NCBI GenBank assembly: GCA_020634245.1
Contig: JACKCC010000010.1
Span: 248,001 to 312,000, forward strand
Length of the DNA: 64,000 nt
Direction: 5' to 3'
Source of the DNA: Ardenticatenaceae bacterium
GTDB lineage: Bacteria > Chloroflexota > Anaerolineae > Promineifilales > Promineifilaceae
In this document: piece after piece, positions 8,022 through 21,414 of the stretch
Numbering within the stretch: the first letter of the stretch is position 1
Layout: the number at the start of each line of letters is the position of its first letter
The notes under the pieces: generated by a model
Told to the model about the DNA's origin: nothing
What the model saw: only the letters and a program-made list of their open reading frames with translations
The model's database searches: none
Translations under genes and position numbers: made by a program

Positions 8022-8585
8022 ATGAGTGACAACAAAGATAAAAGGGAACGCAAGGCCAGTACTCTGGCAGCCTTGCTGGAAGAAAAACCGAAGCGTGGTC
8101 GGCCGCCTCGCGCCGTGAGTCGGCAAACTGTTTATGTTGCCCTTTCACAAACCCAAAAGGATCGTTTGGGTGAATTAGCTTCTTTGCTTCCACAGGGACT
8201 ATCTCGGGCTGATTTGCCAGACCTGGCTATTTCTATCCTGTCAACTCGTTTTGAAGCATTACGGCGAGCCGTTGCCGATAGGGACCGTGAAATTCCGGAA
8301 GGTGTGACTGATCTGGAGTCGCTCTACCTTCTCTGGGACCTTTCGTTGCCAACTGATGATCCCGACATCAAATGGACTTCTATTCGCGTTTCACCACAGC
8401 AAGTGATCGATCTGGGGCGTGTGCATGGGATTCTGAATGCGGTGTTCAATGCCAACCGTAGCAAGACTTTTGACTTGGCATTGATGCTTTTGTCTCAATT
8501 CTTGCATGATGGAAATATCTACGATCCCGGCGAGCCTTCAACTTTAAGTGAATTGCGTAAGAAGCTCCGCGCAATTTATTTGTGA
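8022..8585 (+). CDS. Small protein with AT-hook-like motif, partner of the AAA ATPase
   Basis: A 187-residue protein with a basic N terminus containing KRGRPPR, the core of an AT-hook minor-groove binding motif, followed by a helical body with no recognised domain. Its position 9 bases after the AAA ATPase suggests the two act together, perhaps the ATPase as a switch and this protein as the DNA-recognition partner. That role is inferred from context. It lacks the ACGGCCGT octamer, like its neighbour. Confidence 0.6.
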   Translation: MSDNKDKRERKASTLAALLEEKPKRGRPPRAVSRQTVYVALSQTQKDRLGELASLLPQGLSRADLPDLAISILSTRFEALRRAVADRDREIPEGVTDLESLYLLWDLSLPTDDPDIKWTSIRVSPQQVIDLGRVHGILNAVFNANRSKTFDLALMLLSQFLHDGNIYDPGEPSTLSELRKKLRAIYL

Positions 8586-8794
8586 GTAACTCATAAATAA
8601 ATAAAAGTTGAGAATTGGTTGGGTGATTGGATCGTTGTGGTTTGTCGGCTCAAAAGTGGTAATGGTGTAATGGCTGTTGTCGATTTTTGGGGAATGTTTC
8701 GACATTAAAAATAGAATCAAGTAGCTTGTTTAACTGAATGCAGTCGAGTGGCAAGAGCAAAAAAACCAATTTTGAAAATTGGTCGATCAATTTC
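8586..8794. other. Spacer upstream of the rRNA operon
   Basis: AT-rich spacer with no gene. It holds a perfect inverted repeat ACCAATTTT-G-AAAATTGGT at 8765-8783, 11 bases upstream of the first rRNA -35 box. This could be a regulator site or the 3' hairpin of the preceding operon; on the plus strand no T-run follows directly. Confidence 0.5.
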
Positions 8795-8823
8795 TTGACA
8801 ACCCGTGATTTACTCGCTATAAT
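8795..8823 (+). promoter_or_regulatory. rRNA operon promoter P1
   Basis: Consensus TTGACA at 8795-8800, a 17-base spacer and consensus TATAAT at 8818-8823, about 310 bases upstream of the 16S gene. Confidence 0.8.
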
Positions 8824-8948
8824 CCCCATCGTTGTCAATTGATAAATTGATACGGTGTCGTTGCTCTGGGAGCAAAACACCCAAACAAACTATGAAGAAA
8901 TAAGCAGCACAAAAAGACAAGTAGTTCATTCGATAAAACGAAATGTAC

Positions 8949-8972
8949 GCGGCTCTTTGAGGGCCGTTTTTT
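8949..8972 (+). terminator. Terminator-like hairpin between rRNA promoters
   Basis: CGGCTC-TTTGA-GGGCCG followed by six T residues, between P1 and P2. It could attenuate P1 transcripts unless antitermination acts. Confidence 0.5.
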
Positions 8973-8988
8973 GTGCCAAAAATTCTTC

Positions 8989-9016
8989 TTGACAACTTCT
9001 GAGTTTGGTATATAAT
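8989..9016 (+). promoter_or_regulatory. rRNA operon promoter P2
   Basis: TTGACA at 8989-8994, a 16-base spacer and TATAAT at 9011-9016. A boxA-like antitermination sequence (TACTTTGACAATT) follows at 9031-9043. Confidence 0.8.
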
Positions 9017-9034
9017 GGCAAGCTCGTCAGTACT

Positions 9035-9059
9035 TTGACAATTGAAGAGTGACAGAAAC
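9035..9059 (+). other. 5' arm of the 16S processing stem
   Basis: This 25-base arm is perfectly complementary to 10713-10737 on the other side of the 16S gene, forming the stem cut by RNase III. It overlaps the boxA-like sequence. Confidence 0.85.
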
Positions 9060-9126
9060 AAAGCAAGCAAAAGCTTGGGCCCTAAATGAACTTGAAAGTA
9101 GTTCCGTTTAATACGGAAAAAATTCT

Positions 9127-10630
<1,504 letters not shown>

Positions 10631-10776
10631 TATGGGATTTTTGTATTGCCGTGAGGTAGTACACATTCCTAGGTCAATCATCCGCAAGGATGGTCGCTCA
10701 AGCAGTTAGCTAGTTTCTGTCACTCTTCAATTGTCAAGGTTATTGCTTAACAATGTTATGAGTTACTCTGAGATAT

Positions 10777-10850
10777 GGGCCTGTAGCTCAGCCGGTTAGA
10801 GCGTTCCTCTGATAAGGGAGAGGTCGTTGGTTCGAGTCCAACCAGGCCCA
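10777..10850 (+). tRNA. tRNA-Ile (GAT)
   Basis: A 74-base cloverleaf with acceptor GGGCCTG/CAGGCCC, anticodon loop CTGATAA (anticodon GAT) and T-loop GGTTCGAGTCC. The CCA end is not encoded. It lies in the 16S-23S spacer as in many bacteria. Confidence 0.95.
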
Positions 10851-10876
10851 CCTTATCAAATGGGAATGATCATCCA

Positions 10877-10949
10877 GGGGATGTAGCTCAGTTGGGAGAG
10901 CGCCGCCTTTGCACGGCGGAGGTCAGGAGTTCGAGTCTCCTCATCTCCA
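10877..10949 (+). tRNA. tRNA-Ala (TGC)
   Basis: A 73-base cloverleaf with acceptor GGGGATG/CATCTCC, anticodon loop TTTGCAC (anticodon TGC) and T-loop AGTTCGAGTCT. CCA is not encoded. It is 26 bases after tRNA-Ile. Confidence 0.95.
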
Positions 10950-11064
10950 TTTTTCTCCCAGTCAGAGTTGCATTGATTTGACGATATAATAGGAATGTAA
11001 TTGCGAGTGCAATTGAGCAAGACCTGATTTAATTTTGAAGCATGAATGCGAGGATTTTTATAAA

Positions 11065-11095
11065 AGACCTGGCAGCGTGCTGGGTCTTTTTTGTT
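11065..11095 (+). terminator. Terminator-like hairpin between tRNA-Ala and 23S
   Basis: AAGACC pairs with GGTCTT around an inner GCA-GCG-TGC stem, followed by a T-run. It sits inside the rRNA operon, so full-length transcription needs antitermination, or it is an RNA processing signal. Confidence 0.5.
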
Positions 11096-11194
11096 GACAA
11101 TGAATAGGTTGTTGTTGGGTTCTACTTAGTTTTGCAATTAAGTGGTGGCCACTAGCGACTTATTGGTTTGCTGGAAGCGCTTTATAAGCGGCTT

Positions 11195-11292
11195 GTACAT
11201 TAATAATTGAATAAGATAACGTAACGTAGATTTCGATACACGTATGTTAAAAGTAAACATAATGTGTGAGAATCTCGAATTCTCCGTATCAT
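11195..11292 (+). other. 5' side of the 23S processing stems
   Basis: 11195-11242 is largely complementary to 14280-14325, and ATTCTCCGTATCAT just before the 23S gene pairs with ATGATACGGAGAAT at about 14250-14263. Together they form a long stem enclosing 23S rRNA. Confidence 0.8.
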
Positions 11293-11293
11293 G

Positions 11294-14246
<2,953 letters not shown>

Positions 14247-14360
14247 TCATATGATACGGAGAATTTGGGATTTTGACGCGATGTGTTGAGATTTCGGTTA
14301 CGTTGTCTTATTTGATTGAATGTACGTTTAACATTTTGATTTGTTTTTAAGAAAGGTCTT

Positions 14361-14473
14361 TTGGTGATTTGAGCGACGAGGGTACACCCGGTCCCATCTC
14401 GAACCCGGTAGTTAAGCTCGTCAGCGCCGATGGTACTTGGGGGGCGACTCCCTGGGAGAGTAGGTCATTGCCA
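14361..14473 (+). rRNA. rrf: 5S ribosomal RNA
   Basis: About 113 bases with the conserved ACCCGGTCCCATCTCGAAC segment and GGGAGAGTAGGTCATTGCC at the 3' end. The flanking GGTCTTTTGG/CCAAAAGACC arms extend helix I and run into a T-tract (14482-14487), so the 5S stem doubles as a terminator. Confidence 0.93.
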
Positions 14474-14491
14474 AAAGACCTTTTTTCTTTT

Positions 14492-14550
14492 AGATTGGAG
14501 ACTCAGGTTTTGCAGATTACAATTGCAGGCTTGATAGCCAATCTTTTTTT
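14492..14550 (+). terminator. Second rRNA operon terminator
   Basis: AGATTGG (14492-14498) pairs with CCAATCT (14538-14544), with an inner TGCA/TGCA pairing, followed by T7. It backs up the terminator formed by the 5S flanks. Confidence 0.7.
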
Positions 14551-14585
14551 GTTTTAGGTGGTTGTAAACAGGACGGCCGTTTCCC

Positions 14586-15872
14586 ATGAACGAATATATT
14601 ACTTTGCTGCGAAAGAATCGGAATTACCGTTATTTGTGGCTGGGTAATGTCATTTCGTTGTTAGGTGATTGGTTTAATTTGTTGGCTTCAGCCGAGTTGA
14701 TCACGAACTTGACCAATTCGGGTGTGGCAATTAGTTCGCTCTTTTTAGCCCGGTATTTGCCTTTATTTTTAGCCAGTCCACTGGCTGGGGTTGTAGCGGA
14801 TCGCTTTAGTCGGCGAACCATCATGATCTGGTCGGATTTATTGCGGGCGGTAACAGTGCTGGGTTTTTTGCTGGTGCGGTCTACAGAGCAAATCTGGCTG
14901 CTGTATGTGCTAACAGTTGTGCAGTTTGTGCTGAGTGCTTTTTTTACACCGGCGCGCTCGGCGATTATCGCCAATGTAGTGGCGCAGGAGGATTTGGTAG
15001 CGGCCAATGCTTTGGACAGCTTTACCTGGAGTACGATGCTGGCGATAGGGTCGTTTTTGGGCGGGTTGGCAACGGCCGTATTCGGGGCACAAATCGCTTT
15101 CATATTAGACGCTGCAACATTCTTGCTCTCAGCCTGGATGGTGAGCAGGGTCATCGTCCCGGCTCGGCGTAAGGGCGAGGTTCACCTGGGCGGTTGGTTT
15201 GAATTTATCGACGGCTTTCGCTATTTGTGGAGTGTCCCCTTCATCCTGGGATTGAGTCTGGTCAAAGGAGCCGGTTCATTTGTTTGGGGCAGCATCAATG
15301 TTCTGGAAATTAGTTTTGCCGAGAAGATTTATGCCTTAAATATGCCAGCTTTGCAGGCTGCGCTGCGGATTGAGGATGGCGGTACGGCCACACTTGGCAT
15401 CATTTACATGATGAGCGGGCTGGGAACCGGCCTAGGGCCATTGTTCATGCGCCGTGTATTGGGTGATGATAAAAAACGTATGTTGTGGGGTATTACGATT
15501 GGCTTTTTCCTGATGGGCGGCGGGATTATTGGGCTGGGATTAGCGCCGTCTTTGTTGTATTTCTTGTTGGCAACGTTTGTGCGTACGGTGGGAACGGGGA
15601 CACTATGGGTCTTTTCGGCTGCTTTGCTGCAAATGATGGTGCCGGATCAATATCGGGGGCGTGTATTTGCTTTTGAATTTGCGGTTTTGACTTTGACACA
15701 GTCTATATCAATCTTGGGCGCTGGTTTTGCCCAGGATGAATTGCTGATGCCCCTGTCACGGATAGCAATTTGGGTTGGCAGCTTAGGGCTGGTGGTTAGT
15801 TTGGTCTGGCTGGCATTTCATTTATGGTACCAATCCATGGCCAAACGACGGATGTCTGAACAGGCCGCCTAG
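14586..15872 (+). CDS. MFS transporter, EntS/MFS_3-like
   Basis: A 428-residue major facilitator protein with about 12 hydrophobic helices. The loop between helices 2 and 3 has the MFS signature GVVADRFSRRTIM (about residues 64-76), and the opening NRNYRYLWLGNVISLLGDWF is typical of the EntS/MFS_3 exporter group. The substrate cannot be read from the sequence; relatives export siderophores, macrolides or unknown compounds. The central part has an unusually long amphipathic insertion around residues 235-270. It begins 35 bases after the rRNA terminator and is followed by a second, unrelated-looking MFS gene. Confidence 0.85.
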   Translation: MNEYITLLRKNRNYRYLWLGNVISLLGDWFNLLASAELITNLTNSGVAISSLFLARYLPLFLASPLAGVVADRFSRRTIMIWSDLLRAVTVLGFLLVRSTEQIWLLYVLTVVQFVLSAFFTPARSAIIANVVAQEDLVAANALDSFTWSTMLAIGSFLGGLATAVFGAQIAFILDAATFLLSAWMVSRVIVPARRKGEVHLGGWFEFIDGFRYLWSVPFILGLSLVKGAGSFVWGSINVLEISFAEKIYALNMPALQAALRIEDGGTATLGIIYMMSGLGTGLGPLFMRRVLGDDKKRMLWGITIGFFLMGGGIIGLGLAPSLLYFLLATFVRTVGTGTLWVFSAALLQMMVPDQYRGRVFAFEFAVLTLTQSISILGAGFAQDELLMPLSRIAIWVGSLGLVVSLVWLAFHLWYQSMAKRRMSEQAA

Positions 15873-16014
15873 TATTCGCGCCGCAAATCCTTACCATGTT
15901 TTACAGGCACAAACGCGACATATTTAGGTGGTTTTGCGGAGCAGCTAGATATGATAACTGACTGCGTTTCCCCGTAGAACTGTATTAGACCTAAAAAGGT
16001 AATGGTTATTTTCT

Positions 16015-17340
16015 ATGCTGCGTTTGACGAATTTAAACCGGAGTTTGCGCTGGCTGCTCCAGGTTGATCAACCTGTTTTGCCGCGATCTGAGGCGGAGAT
16101 GGCGGCGGAGATTGCGGATAATTACCGCTGGAATTTCGCGGTGAATTTGCTGGATGGGGCCAGTTTTTGGTTTGGCCTGAGTTTTATTTCTTCGACGACG
16201 ATTGTTCCCCTTTTTATTAGTAAGCTGACAGACAGCACATTGGCAATTGGCCTGGTGGCGGTTATTGCTCAAGGCGCGTGGTTTTTGCCGCAGTTGTTTA
16301 CGGCTAATGTGGTGGAACGGCTGGCACGGAAGAAGCCGGTGGTGGTGAATTTGGGCTTTTTCCTGGAGCGGCTGCCAATGTGGTTGATTGTATTGGCGGC
16401 ACTTATGGCCGGGCGTTCACCGATGGCCGCATTAGGGTTGTTTTTGCTGGGGTATGCCTGGCATGGATTGGGAGCAGGGGTGATTGCCACTGCTTGGCAG
16501 GATTTGCTGGCGCGCTGTTTTCCGGTGGAGAAGCGCGGCCGTTTCTTTGGCACGACGATGTTTGTAGGAGCTGGAATCGGAGCGGTGGCGGCTGTTTTTA
16601 GTGCCTGGATGCTGCGCACTTTTCCTTTTCCAACGAATTTTGTATACTCGTTTACGATTGCTGCGGTATTTATCAATTTGAGTTGGGTATTTTTGGCGCT
16701 GACGCGGGAACCGGTGGAACCGGTGATGACACCACGGCAGAGCAACCGGCAGTTTTGGTCGTATTTGCCGCAGATTTTGCGCCGGGATGTGAATTTCAGC
16801 CGCTTTTTGGCTGCTCGTTTGCTGCTGGCGTTGAGTGGGATGGGGACGGGCTTTGTGACGGTGGCGGCGGTGCAGCAGTGGCAGGTGGCGGACAGTACGG
16901 TGGGGGTGTACACGGCCGTTTACCTGGCCGGTCAAACTGTGGGCAATCTCCTATTCGGCTTCCTGGCCGATAAATTTGGCCATAAATTGTCACTGGAGAT
17001 CAGCGGATTGGCTGCTATGCTGGCTTTTTTATTGGCCTGGCTGGCTGCTTCTCCGGTATTTTATTTTGCCGTGTTTGCTTTAATCGGCGTTTACAGCGGT
17101 GCCGTAATTGTTTCGGGGATTATGGTGGTGTTGGAATTTCCTGCACCGGAGAAACGGCCGACGTATGTTGGATTGGCGAATACGGCCGTTGGCATTGTGA
17201 GTGCCCTGGCTCCGTTAGCCGGCGCTGGATTGGCAGCCATTGGGTATGGGTGGTTGTTTGTAGTAAGCGCGGTGAGCGGGCTGTTGGCTTTTGGATTGAT
17301 GCGCTGGTGGGTGCGGGAGCCGCGTTTTGCGAATAGATAG
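16015..17340 (+). CDS. MFS transporter
   Basis: A 441-residue membrane protein with about 12 helices and MFS features: the loop VVERLARKKPVVVN between helices 2 and 3, and FLADKFGHKLSLE in the second half, which is the repeat of the same signature. It has an N-terminal cytosolic extension of about 45 residues. It resembles uncharacterised MFS proteins of Chloroflexota. It runs in the same direction as the previous transporter and the Nudix gene 34 bases downstream, so the three may be co-transcribed. Substrate unknown. Confidence 0.8.
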   Translation: MLRLTNLNRSLRWLLQVDQPVLPRSEAEMAAEIADNYRWNFAVNLLDGASFWFGLSFISSTTIVPLFISKLTDSTLAIGLVAVIAQGAWFLPQLFTANVVERLARKKPVVVNLGFFLERLPMWLIVLAALMAGRSPMAALGLFLLGYAWHGLGAGVIATAWQDLLARCFPVEKRGRFFGTTMFVGAGIGAVAAVFSAWMLRTFPFPTNFVYSFTIAAVFINLSWVFLALTREPVEPVMTPRQSNRQFWSYLPQILRRDVNFSRFLAARLLLALSGMGTGFVTVAAVQQWQVADSTVGVYTAVYLAGQTVGNLLFGFLADKFGHKLSLEISGLAAMLAFLLAWLAASPVFYFAVFALIGVYSGAVIVSGIMVVLEFPAPEKRPTYVGLANTAVGIVSALAPLAGAGLAAIGYGWLFVVSAVSGLLAFGLMRWWVREPRFANR

Positions 17341-17374
17341 CTGGTTGTTAGTCGCTGGTAATTGGTAGGTGCGT

Positions 17375-17923
17375 ATGGAAACCTGGGTCAATAAAGAGCG
17401 GAAGTTTGCGGGACAGATTTTTGCGGTGGATGTGGGCGAGGCGCGGCTGGATGATGGGACGTTAGCGCCGCGGGAGATGGTGGCCCATCATGGCGGGGTG
17501 GCGGCGGTGCCAGTGCTGGGGGATGAGGTGGTTCTAATCCGGCAGTACCGCGTTGTGGTGGAGCAAGAGATTTTAGAGATTCCGGCGGGGCGGCTGGAGG
17601 GGAATGAGCCGCCGGAAGCGCGGGCGCAGGCGGAGTTGATGGAGGAGGTAGGCTATCAAGCGAAAAAAATGGTGCTGGCTCATTCTTATTTTTCGTCGGC
17701 GGGGTTTACCGATGAGCGGATGCACATTTTTCTGGCGTTTGATTTGACGGCGACAGCGCGCAATCTGGAGTTTGATGAGCGGATTGAGGTGGTGCGGGTT
17801 CCTATTGCGGCAATTGCGGGGATGCTGGCGGCGGGAGAGATTGAGGATGCCAAGACGATTATCGGGTTGCGGGCGCTGCTGGCGTACTGGGTGAGCAGTC
17901 CACAAAAAACAGGAAACGGGTAA
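17375..17923 (+). CDS. Nudix hydrolase, ADP-ribose pyrophosphatase-like
   Basis: A 182-residue Nudix protein of the ADP-ribose/nucleotide-sugar pyrophosphatase type, with the family features EILEIPAGRLEG upstream and SYFSSAGFTDE downstream of the Nudix box. The box reads G-x5-E-x7-AELMEEVGY: the catalytic EE pair is intact, but the usual Arg of REL is Ala. ADP-ribose pyrophosphatases clear ADP-ribose to AMP and ribose 5-phosphate; activity here is inferred from the family. The Met at 17375 is preferred to the GTG two codons earlier. Confidence 0.85.
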   Translation: METWVNKERKFAGQIFAVDVGEARLDDGTLAPREMVAHHGGVAAVPVLGDEVVLIRQYRVVVEQEILEIPAGRLEGNEPPEARAQAELMEEVGYQAKKMVLAHSYFSSAGFTDERMHIFLAFDLTATARNLEFDERIEVVRVPIAAIAGMLAAGEIEDAKTIIGLRALLAYWVSSPQKTGNG

Positions 17924-18369
17924 CGATAACAGAGCTGTGTATGGACACATCGGGCATAGCTTTCTCTGGAGCCGGAGCTTGGGAGGCTCCTCTACTCTGG
18001 ACCTCATGGCAAAGGGACCTCCCAAGTCCCGGCTTTTTACGGACACTGTTTTGTTAGCTTACAAAATGCCAGCATGACGACGATAAAGAGCCAACAGAAC
18101 AGACGCGCTGTGCCGGCGCAATGATGCCGAAATGCGGGCATTACGACGCTGTTATGCTGGCGCGATGACGTTGTAAAGCCGCTTGATGGCGGCTAGAAGC
18201 CAGCATTATCAAAGCAAAAAGCCAGCGATTCAAAGGCGTTTCGCTGGCTTTTTACTGTGCTAGAGGTGCCAGTCACTTCCAGCGAATTCTGGTTGCCAGT
18301 GACCGGCACCTTCTCAGGGGGTTAAGAGGAGCGCCGCAGCAGAGGTTTGCACTACAGTGAGGTAAACGG
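17924..18369. repeat. Repeat-rich spacer with three hairpin elements
   Basis: No gene is seen. A large imperfect palindrome (arms CTTGGGAGG and CCTCCCAAG, ending CCCGGCTTTTT) lies at about 17969-18040 and may terminate the upstream transporter-Nudix operon. A perfect hairpin AAAAAGCCAGCGA/TCGCTGGCTTTTT at 18216-18253 is a bidirectional terminator. An inverted repeat AGGTGCCAGTCACT/AGTGACCGGCACCT spans 18264-18311, and its CAGTCACTTC core resembles the end of the IS at 22061. The middle part contains short GCCAGCAT/ATGCTGGC repeats. Confidence 0.65.
18216..18253. terminator. Bidirectional intrinsic terminator
   Basis: Symmetric hairpin with AAAAAGCCAGCGA and TCGCTGGCTTTTT arms around a 12-base loop, giving a T-run on either strand. 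Confidence 0.75.
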
Positions 18370-18397
18370 TTGATTGCCGGGGCGGGGGGAGTATAAT
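18370..18397 (+). promoter_or_regulatory. Putative promoter of the beta-helix protein gene
   Basis: TTGATT at 18370-18375, a 16-base spacer and TATAAT at 18392-18397. This would give a leader of about 180 bases before the ATG at 18582. Confidence 0.5.
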
Positions 18398-18581
18398 GGG
18401 GATGGGCCGGTTCACAGAGATGGTTGCGTGCGTGAAACGGCCGTTCCTTTTCAACCCATTTAGGAATTGTTTACAAACAACTTTTAAGAAAGAAAACGAT
18501 TCCTCTCAAGCAAGCGCAGTTTTTCCGCTCAAAATGCACAAGCCATAAACTGTGCTTGCCTTAGCCAGTCAAGGAGGAGCT

Positions 18582-21389
18582 ATGACTGCACTTACCCAAC
18601 ATCCTCGCATTTTGTTTGTGTTAACCGTTTTGACGGCCGCATTGGTCATGACCACCGGCTTGTTAAGCGCCATGTCCATCCAGGCCTGGCCGCCGGATGG
18701 GCCAGAGACCAATGTTGGCGGTGAGATCACCAGCGATACGACCTGGACGCTGACTGGCAGTCCTTATGTGCTGACCAGTAACTTGACCGTAGCTGCTGGC
18801 GTGACATTGACGATTGAACCGGGTGTTGTCGTGGTGGGGGGCAGTGGTACAGGTTTGTTTGTTGCAGGACATTTAGAGGCGATTGGGACGGAAATCACTC
18901 CGATCACCTTTACATCTATAGCAGAAAAAGGGCCGGGAGAGTGGTTGGGGCTAAGATTATCAGGATCAGCACACATTAACCGTACCATTATACGATTTGC
19001 TGATTCTGATATTGGTATGACGAATCCTTCGGGCGGACCAATACTCATTGAGAACAGCACTCTGAGCCATAGTGCTAACTATCCGCTTCTCGTTGACCCG
19101 GATGCAATGCATCGTTTACAGATGGATAATGTTACCTTTGCTGATAATGCTGTAAACCGTGTTTTTGTAGACACAGTGGTGAACCAGGGCACGCTGGTTG
19201 AAAATGTTACCCTTACAGCGCAGCCGGGTCTCGAAGGGTACGAAATAAACGGGGCGTTTCCTTCTTTTGTCGTTCCTCCAGGAATTACGTTTACCCTTGG
19301 TGCTGGTTTGTCCTGGTTCATGCCAGTGGATGGCTTGTTTACCGTTTGGGGACACTTGAAGGCAGTTGGTACGGCCGTTTCCCCTATCACCTTCACATCT
19401 ATTTCTGATTTGGCTCCGGGTCAATGGCTGGGCATAAGATTGCCAGGGTCGGCTCATTTTGACCATACTGTTGTGCGAAATGCTGGTGTAAATATTGGTG
19501 TCATGAATGCTGCTGGTGGACAAATCTTCATCGAGAATAGCACTTTGAGTGATAGTGCCGATTATCCGCTTCTTGTTGATCCGGATGCAATGCATCGTTT
19601 ACAGATGGATAATGTTAGCTTTGTCAATAACAACAAGAACCGCGTTTTGGTTGACGGTGTTCCGTTTAGTAGCGTGGTGTTAACCGAAAATGTCACGCTT
19701 ACTGGCCAGCCTGGGCTTGAAGGATATGAAGTTGTCGATTTTGTAATTATTGTTCCGGCTGGTATCACAATGACATTGCAGCCAGGGGTAACTATCATGG
19801 CTACGGATTCGGGCTATTGTCCGATTTCAGTGGCTGAACAAGGCCATTTGGAAGCCGTGGGCACATCGGAAGCGCCTGTTACCTTTACTTCAACCAGTGA
19901 TTTTGGCCCTGGTGAATGGACAAGTATTTGCGTGGCTGGGGCGGCTCATTTTGATCATGCTGAATTTCGTAACGGCATGTTCAATCTTGACATCTGGGGG
20001 CCAACGGGCGGCGAGGTGTTTGTTGAGAATAGTACCATCATCAGCAGTTCATATTATGGAATGTGGACTTATCCAGATTCTTTGCACCGTTTGAGGATGG
20101 ACAATGTGGTATTTACTGACAATGAGTATGATCGCGTATTAATTGATCTGGGGCACGATGTGTATGAGCTGACCGAGAACACAACATTGTCATCGCAGCC
20201 GGGATTAGAAGGATATGAGCTTAACGCACCTCATCAAACATCATACCAACCAATTTTACGAATCCCGGCGGGCGTCACACTAACAATGGAAGCGGGAACT
20301 ACATTGATGGCGCCGGTAACAGAATATGCCGGTGGCGTGATTGCTGTGCTCGATCAGGGGCATTTAGAGGCTCAGGGCACGGCCGATTCCCCGGTTACTT
20401 TTACCTCGGCCACCGATTCTGGCCCAGGCGAATGGACTGGTCTTGTAATAGCAGGATCGGCACAGCTCGATCACACAATCGTACGCAATGGTGTATTGAA
20501 TGTTGGCCTTTTGGAAAACGACAGCGATGAGATTCGGATCACTAACAGCGTGGTAAGCAACAGCAGTGAATACCCCATGATTGTCTGGCCTGAAGCCCTG
20601 CATCGGTTACAAATGTTTAATGTTGCCTTTACAGACAATCTCCGTAACCGTATCTTGATTGAACCAAGCGAGGGCAATGAAGCGTTAGCCGGTAGTGTCA
20701 CTTTGACAGCCCAACCGGGTCTGGAAGGTTACGTGATTAAGCCGTGGGATGATCCTACGCCGCAGTTGGCGGTTCGGGCTGGGCTTACCTTGACCGTTGC
20801 GCCCAGTGTAACCGTTATGATGGCCGAGAATACGCTTATCAATGTGGCTGGCCATCTGGCGGCAGAGGGCACGGCCGTTTCCCCCATCACCTTTACCTCC
20901 ATCACTGATACCTTGCCGGGTGAGTGGGGCGGGCTAATTGTCAGCGGGACGGCCAGCTTTGACCATGCCATTATTCGCAACGGCCAGCGTAATCTGGATG
21001 TGTTGGCTGGGGCCAGTGTTGTTTCTCTCAATAATTCCGAAGTGGGGCAGGCCAGCGGAGATGGATTGGCGGTGGCCGGTGGCGAAGTAACGGCCGTTTG
21101 TACCACCTTCAGCCACAACAACGGCGATGCCATCTACGTGACCGGTTCGCCGAACGTGACCGTGTTCAGTTCCAGCATCAGCGGTAACGGCAGCGGGGTC
21201 AACAATGTGGGCGGTACGGCCGTAGACGCGCGGCAAAATTGGTGGGGCGACGCATCCGGGCCAGGCGGAGAAGGGCCGGGCATTGGAGATGCCATTTGGG
21301 GCAATGTGTTGTATGATCCCTGGTTAAACGAGCCGACTTGCAGCCTCACCCCGTACCAACTATTCTTACCGGTCATCATCGGACCGTAA
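18582..21389 (+). CDS. Secreted repetitive parallel beta-helix surface protein
   Basis: A 935-residue exported protein. ATG 18582 is preceded by a strong AAGGAGG, which rules out the upstream TTG. The N terminus has a hydrophobic signal-like segment (ILFVLTVLTAALVMTTG). The body consists of four to five units of about 165 residues. Each has a conserved linker VTLTxQPGLEGYE, a turn xGVTLTxxPGV, HLEAxGTxxxPVTFTS, PGEWxGxxxxGSAxxDHT, and a closing LHRLQMDNVxFTDN. This is the pattern of right-handed parallel beta-helices (pectate-lyase/NosD-like), so an adhesive or polysaccharide-related surface role is likely. No catalytic residues are evident. The protein ends YQLFLPVIIGP, a short hydrophobic tail that may be a sorting signal. 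Confidence 0.8.
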   Translation: MTALTQHPRILFVLTVLTAALVMTTGLLSAMSIQAWPPDGPETNVGGEITSDTTWTLTGSPYVLTSNLTVAAGVTLTIEPGVVVVGGSGTGLFVAGHLEAIGTEITPITFTSIAEKGPGEWLGLRLSGSAHINRTIIRFADSDIGMTNPSGGPILIENSTLSHSANYPLLVDPDAMHRLQMDNVTFADNAVNRVFVDTVVNQGTLVENVTLTAQPGLEGYEINGAFPSFVVPPGITFTLGAGLSWFMPVDGLFTVWGHLKAVGTAVSPITFTSISDLAPGQWLGIRLPGSAHFDHTVVRNAGVNIGVMNAAGGQIFIENSTLSDSADYPLLVDPDAMHRLQMDNVSFVNNNKNRVLVDGVPFSSVVLTENVTLTGQPGLEGYEVVDFVIIVPAGITMTLQPGVTIMATDSGYCPISVAEQGHLEAVGTSEAPVTFTSTSDFGPGEWTSICVAGAAHFDHAEFRNGMFNLDIWGPTGGEVFVENSTIISSSYYGMWTYPDSLHRLRMDNVVFTDNEYDRVLIDLGHDVYELTENTTLSSQPGLEGYELNAPHQTSYQPILRIPAGVTLTMEAGTTLMAPVTEYAGGVIAVLDQGHLEAQGTADSPVTFTSATDSGPGEWTGLVIAGSAQLDHTIVRNGVLNVGLLENDSDEIRITNSVVSNSSEYPMIVWPEALHRLQMFNVAFTDNLRNRILIEPSEGNEALAGSVTLTAQPGLEGYVIKPWDDPTPQLAVRAGLTLTVAPSVTVMMAENTLINVAGHLAAEGTAVSPITFTSITDTLPGEWGGLIVSGTASFDHAIIRNGQRNLDVLAGASVVSLNNSEVGQASGDGLAVAGGEVTAVCTTFSHNNGDAIYVTGSPNVTVFSSSISGNGSGVNNVGGTAVDARQNWWGDASGPGGEGPGIGDAIWGNVLYDPWLNEPTCSLTPYQLFLPVIIGP

Positions 21390-21414
21390 GCTGTGACAAA
21401 AACCAGGGCTTGAT

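Noticed and set aside
11094..11122. A TTGACA just after the spacer terminator as a separate 23S promoter
   Set aside because: No acceptable -10 box was found at 15-19 bases.
16269..16935. Long antisense frames over the second MFS gene
   Set aside because: They mirror a clear MFS protein, have no ribosome-binding site and show low-complexity composition.
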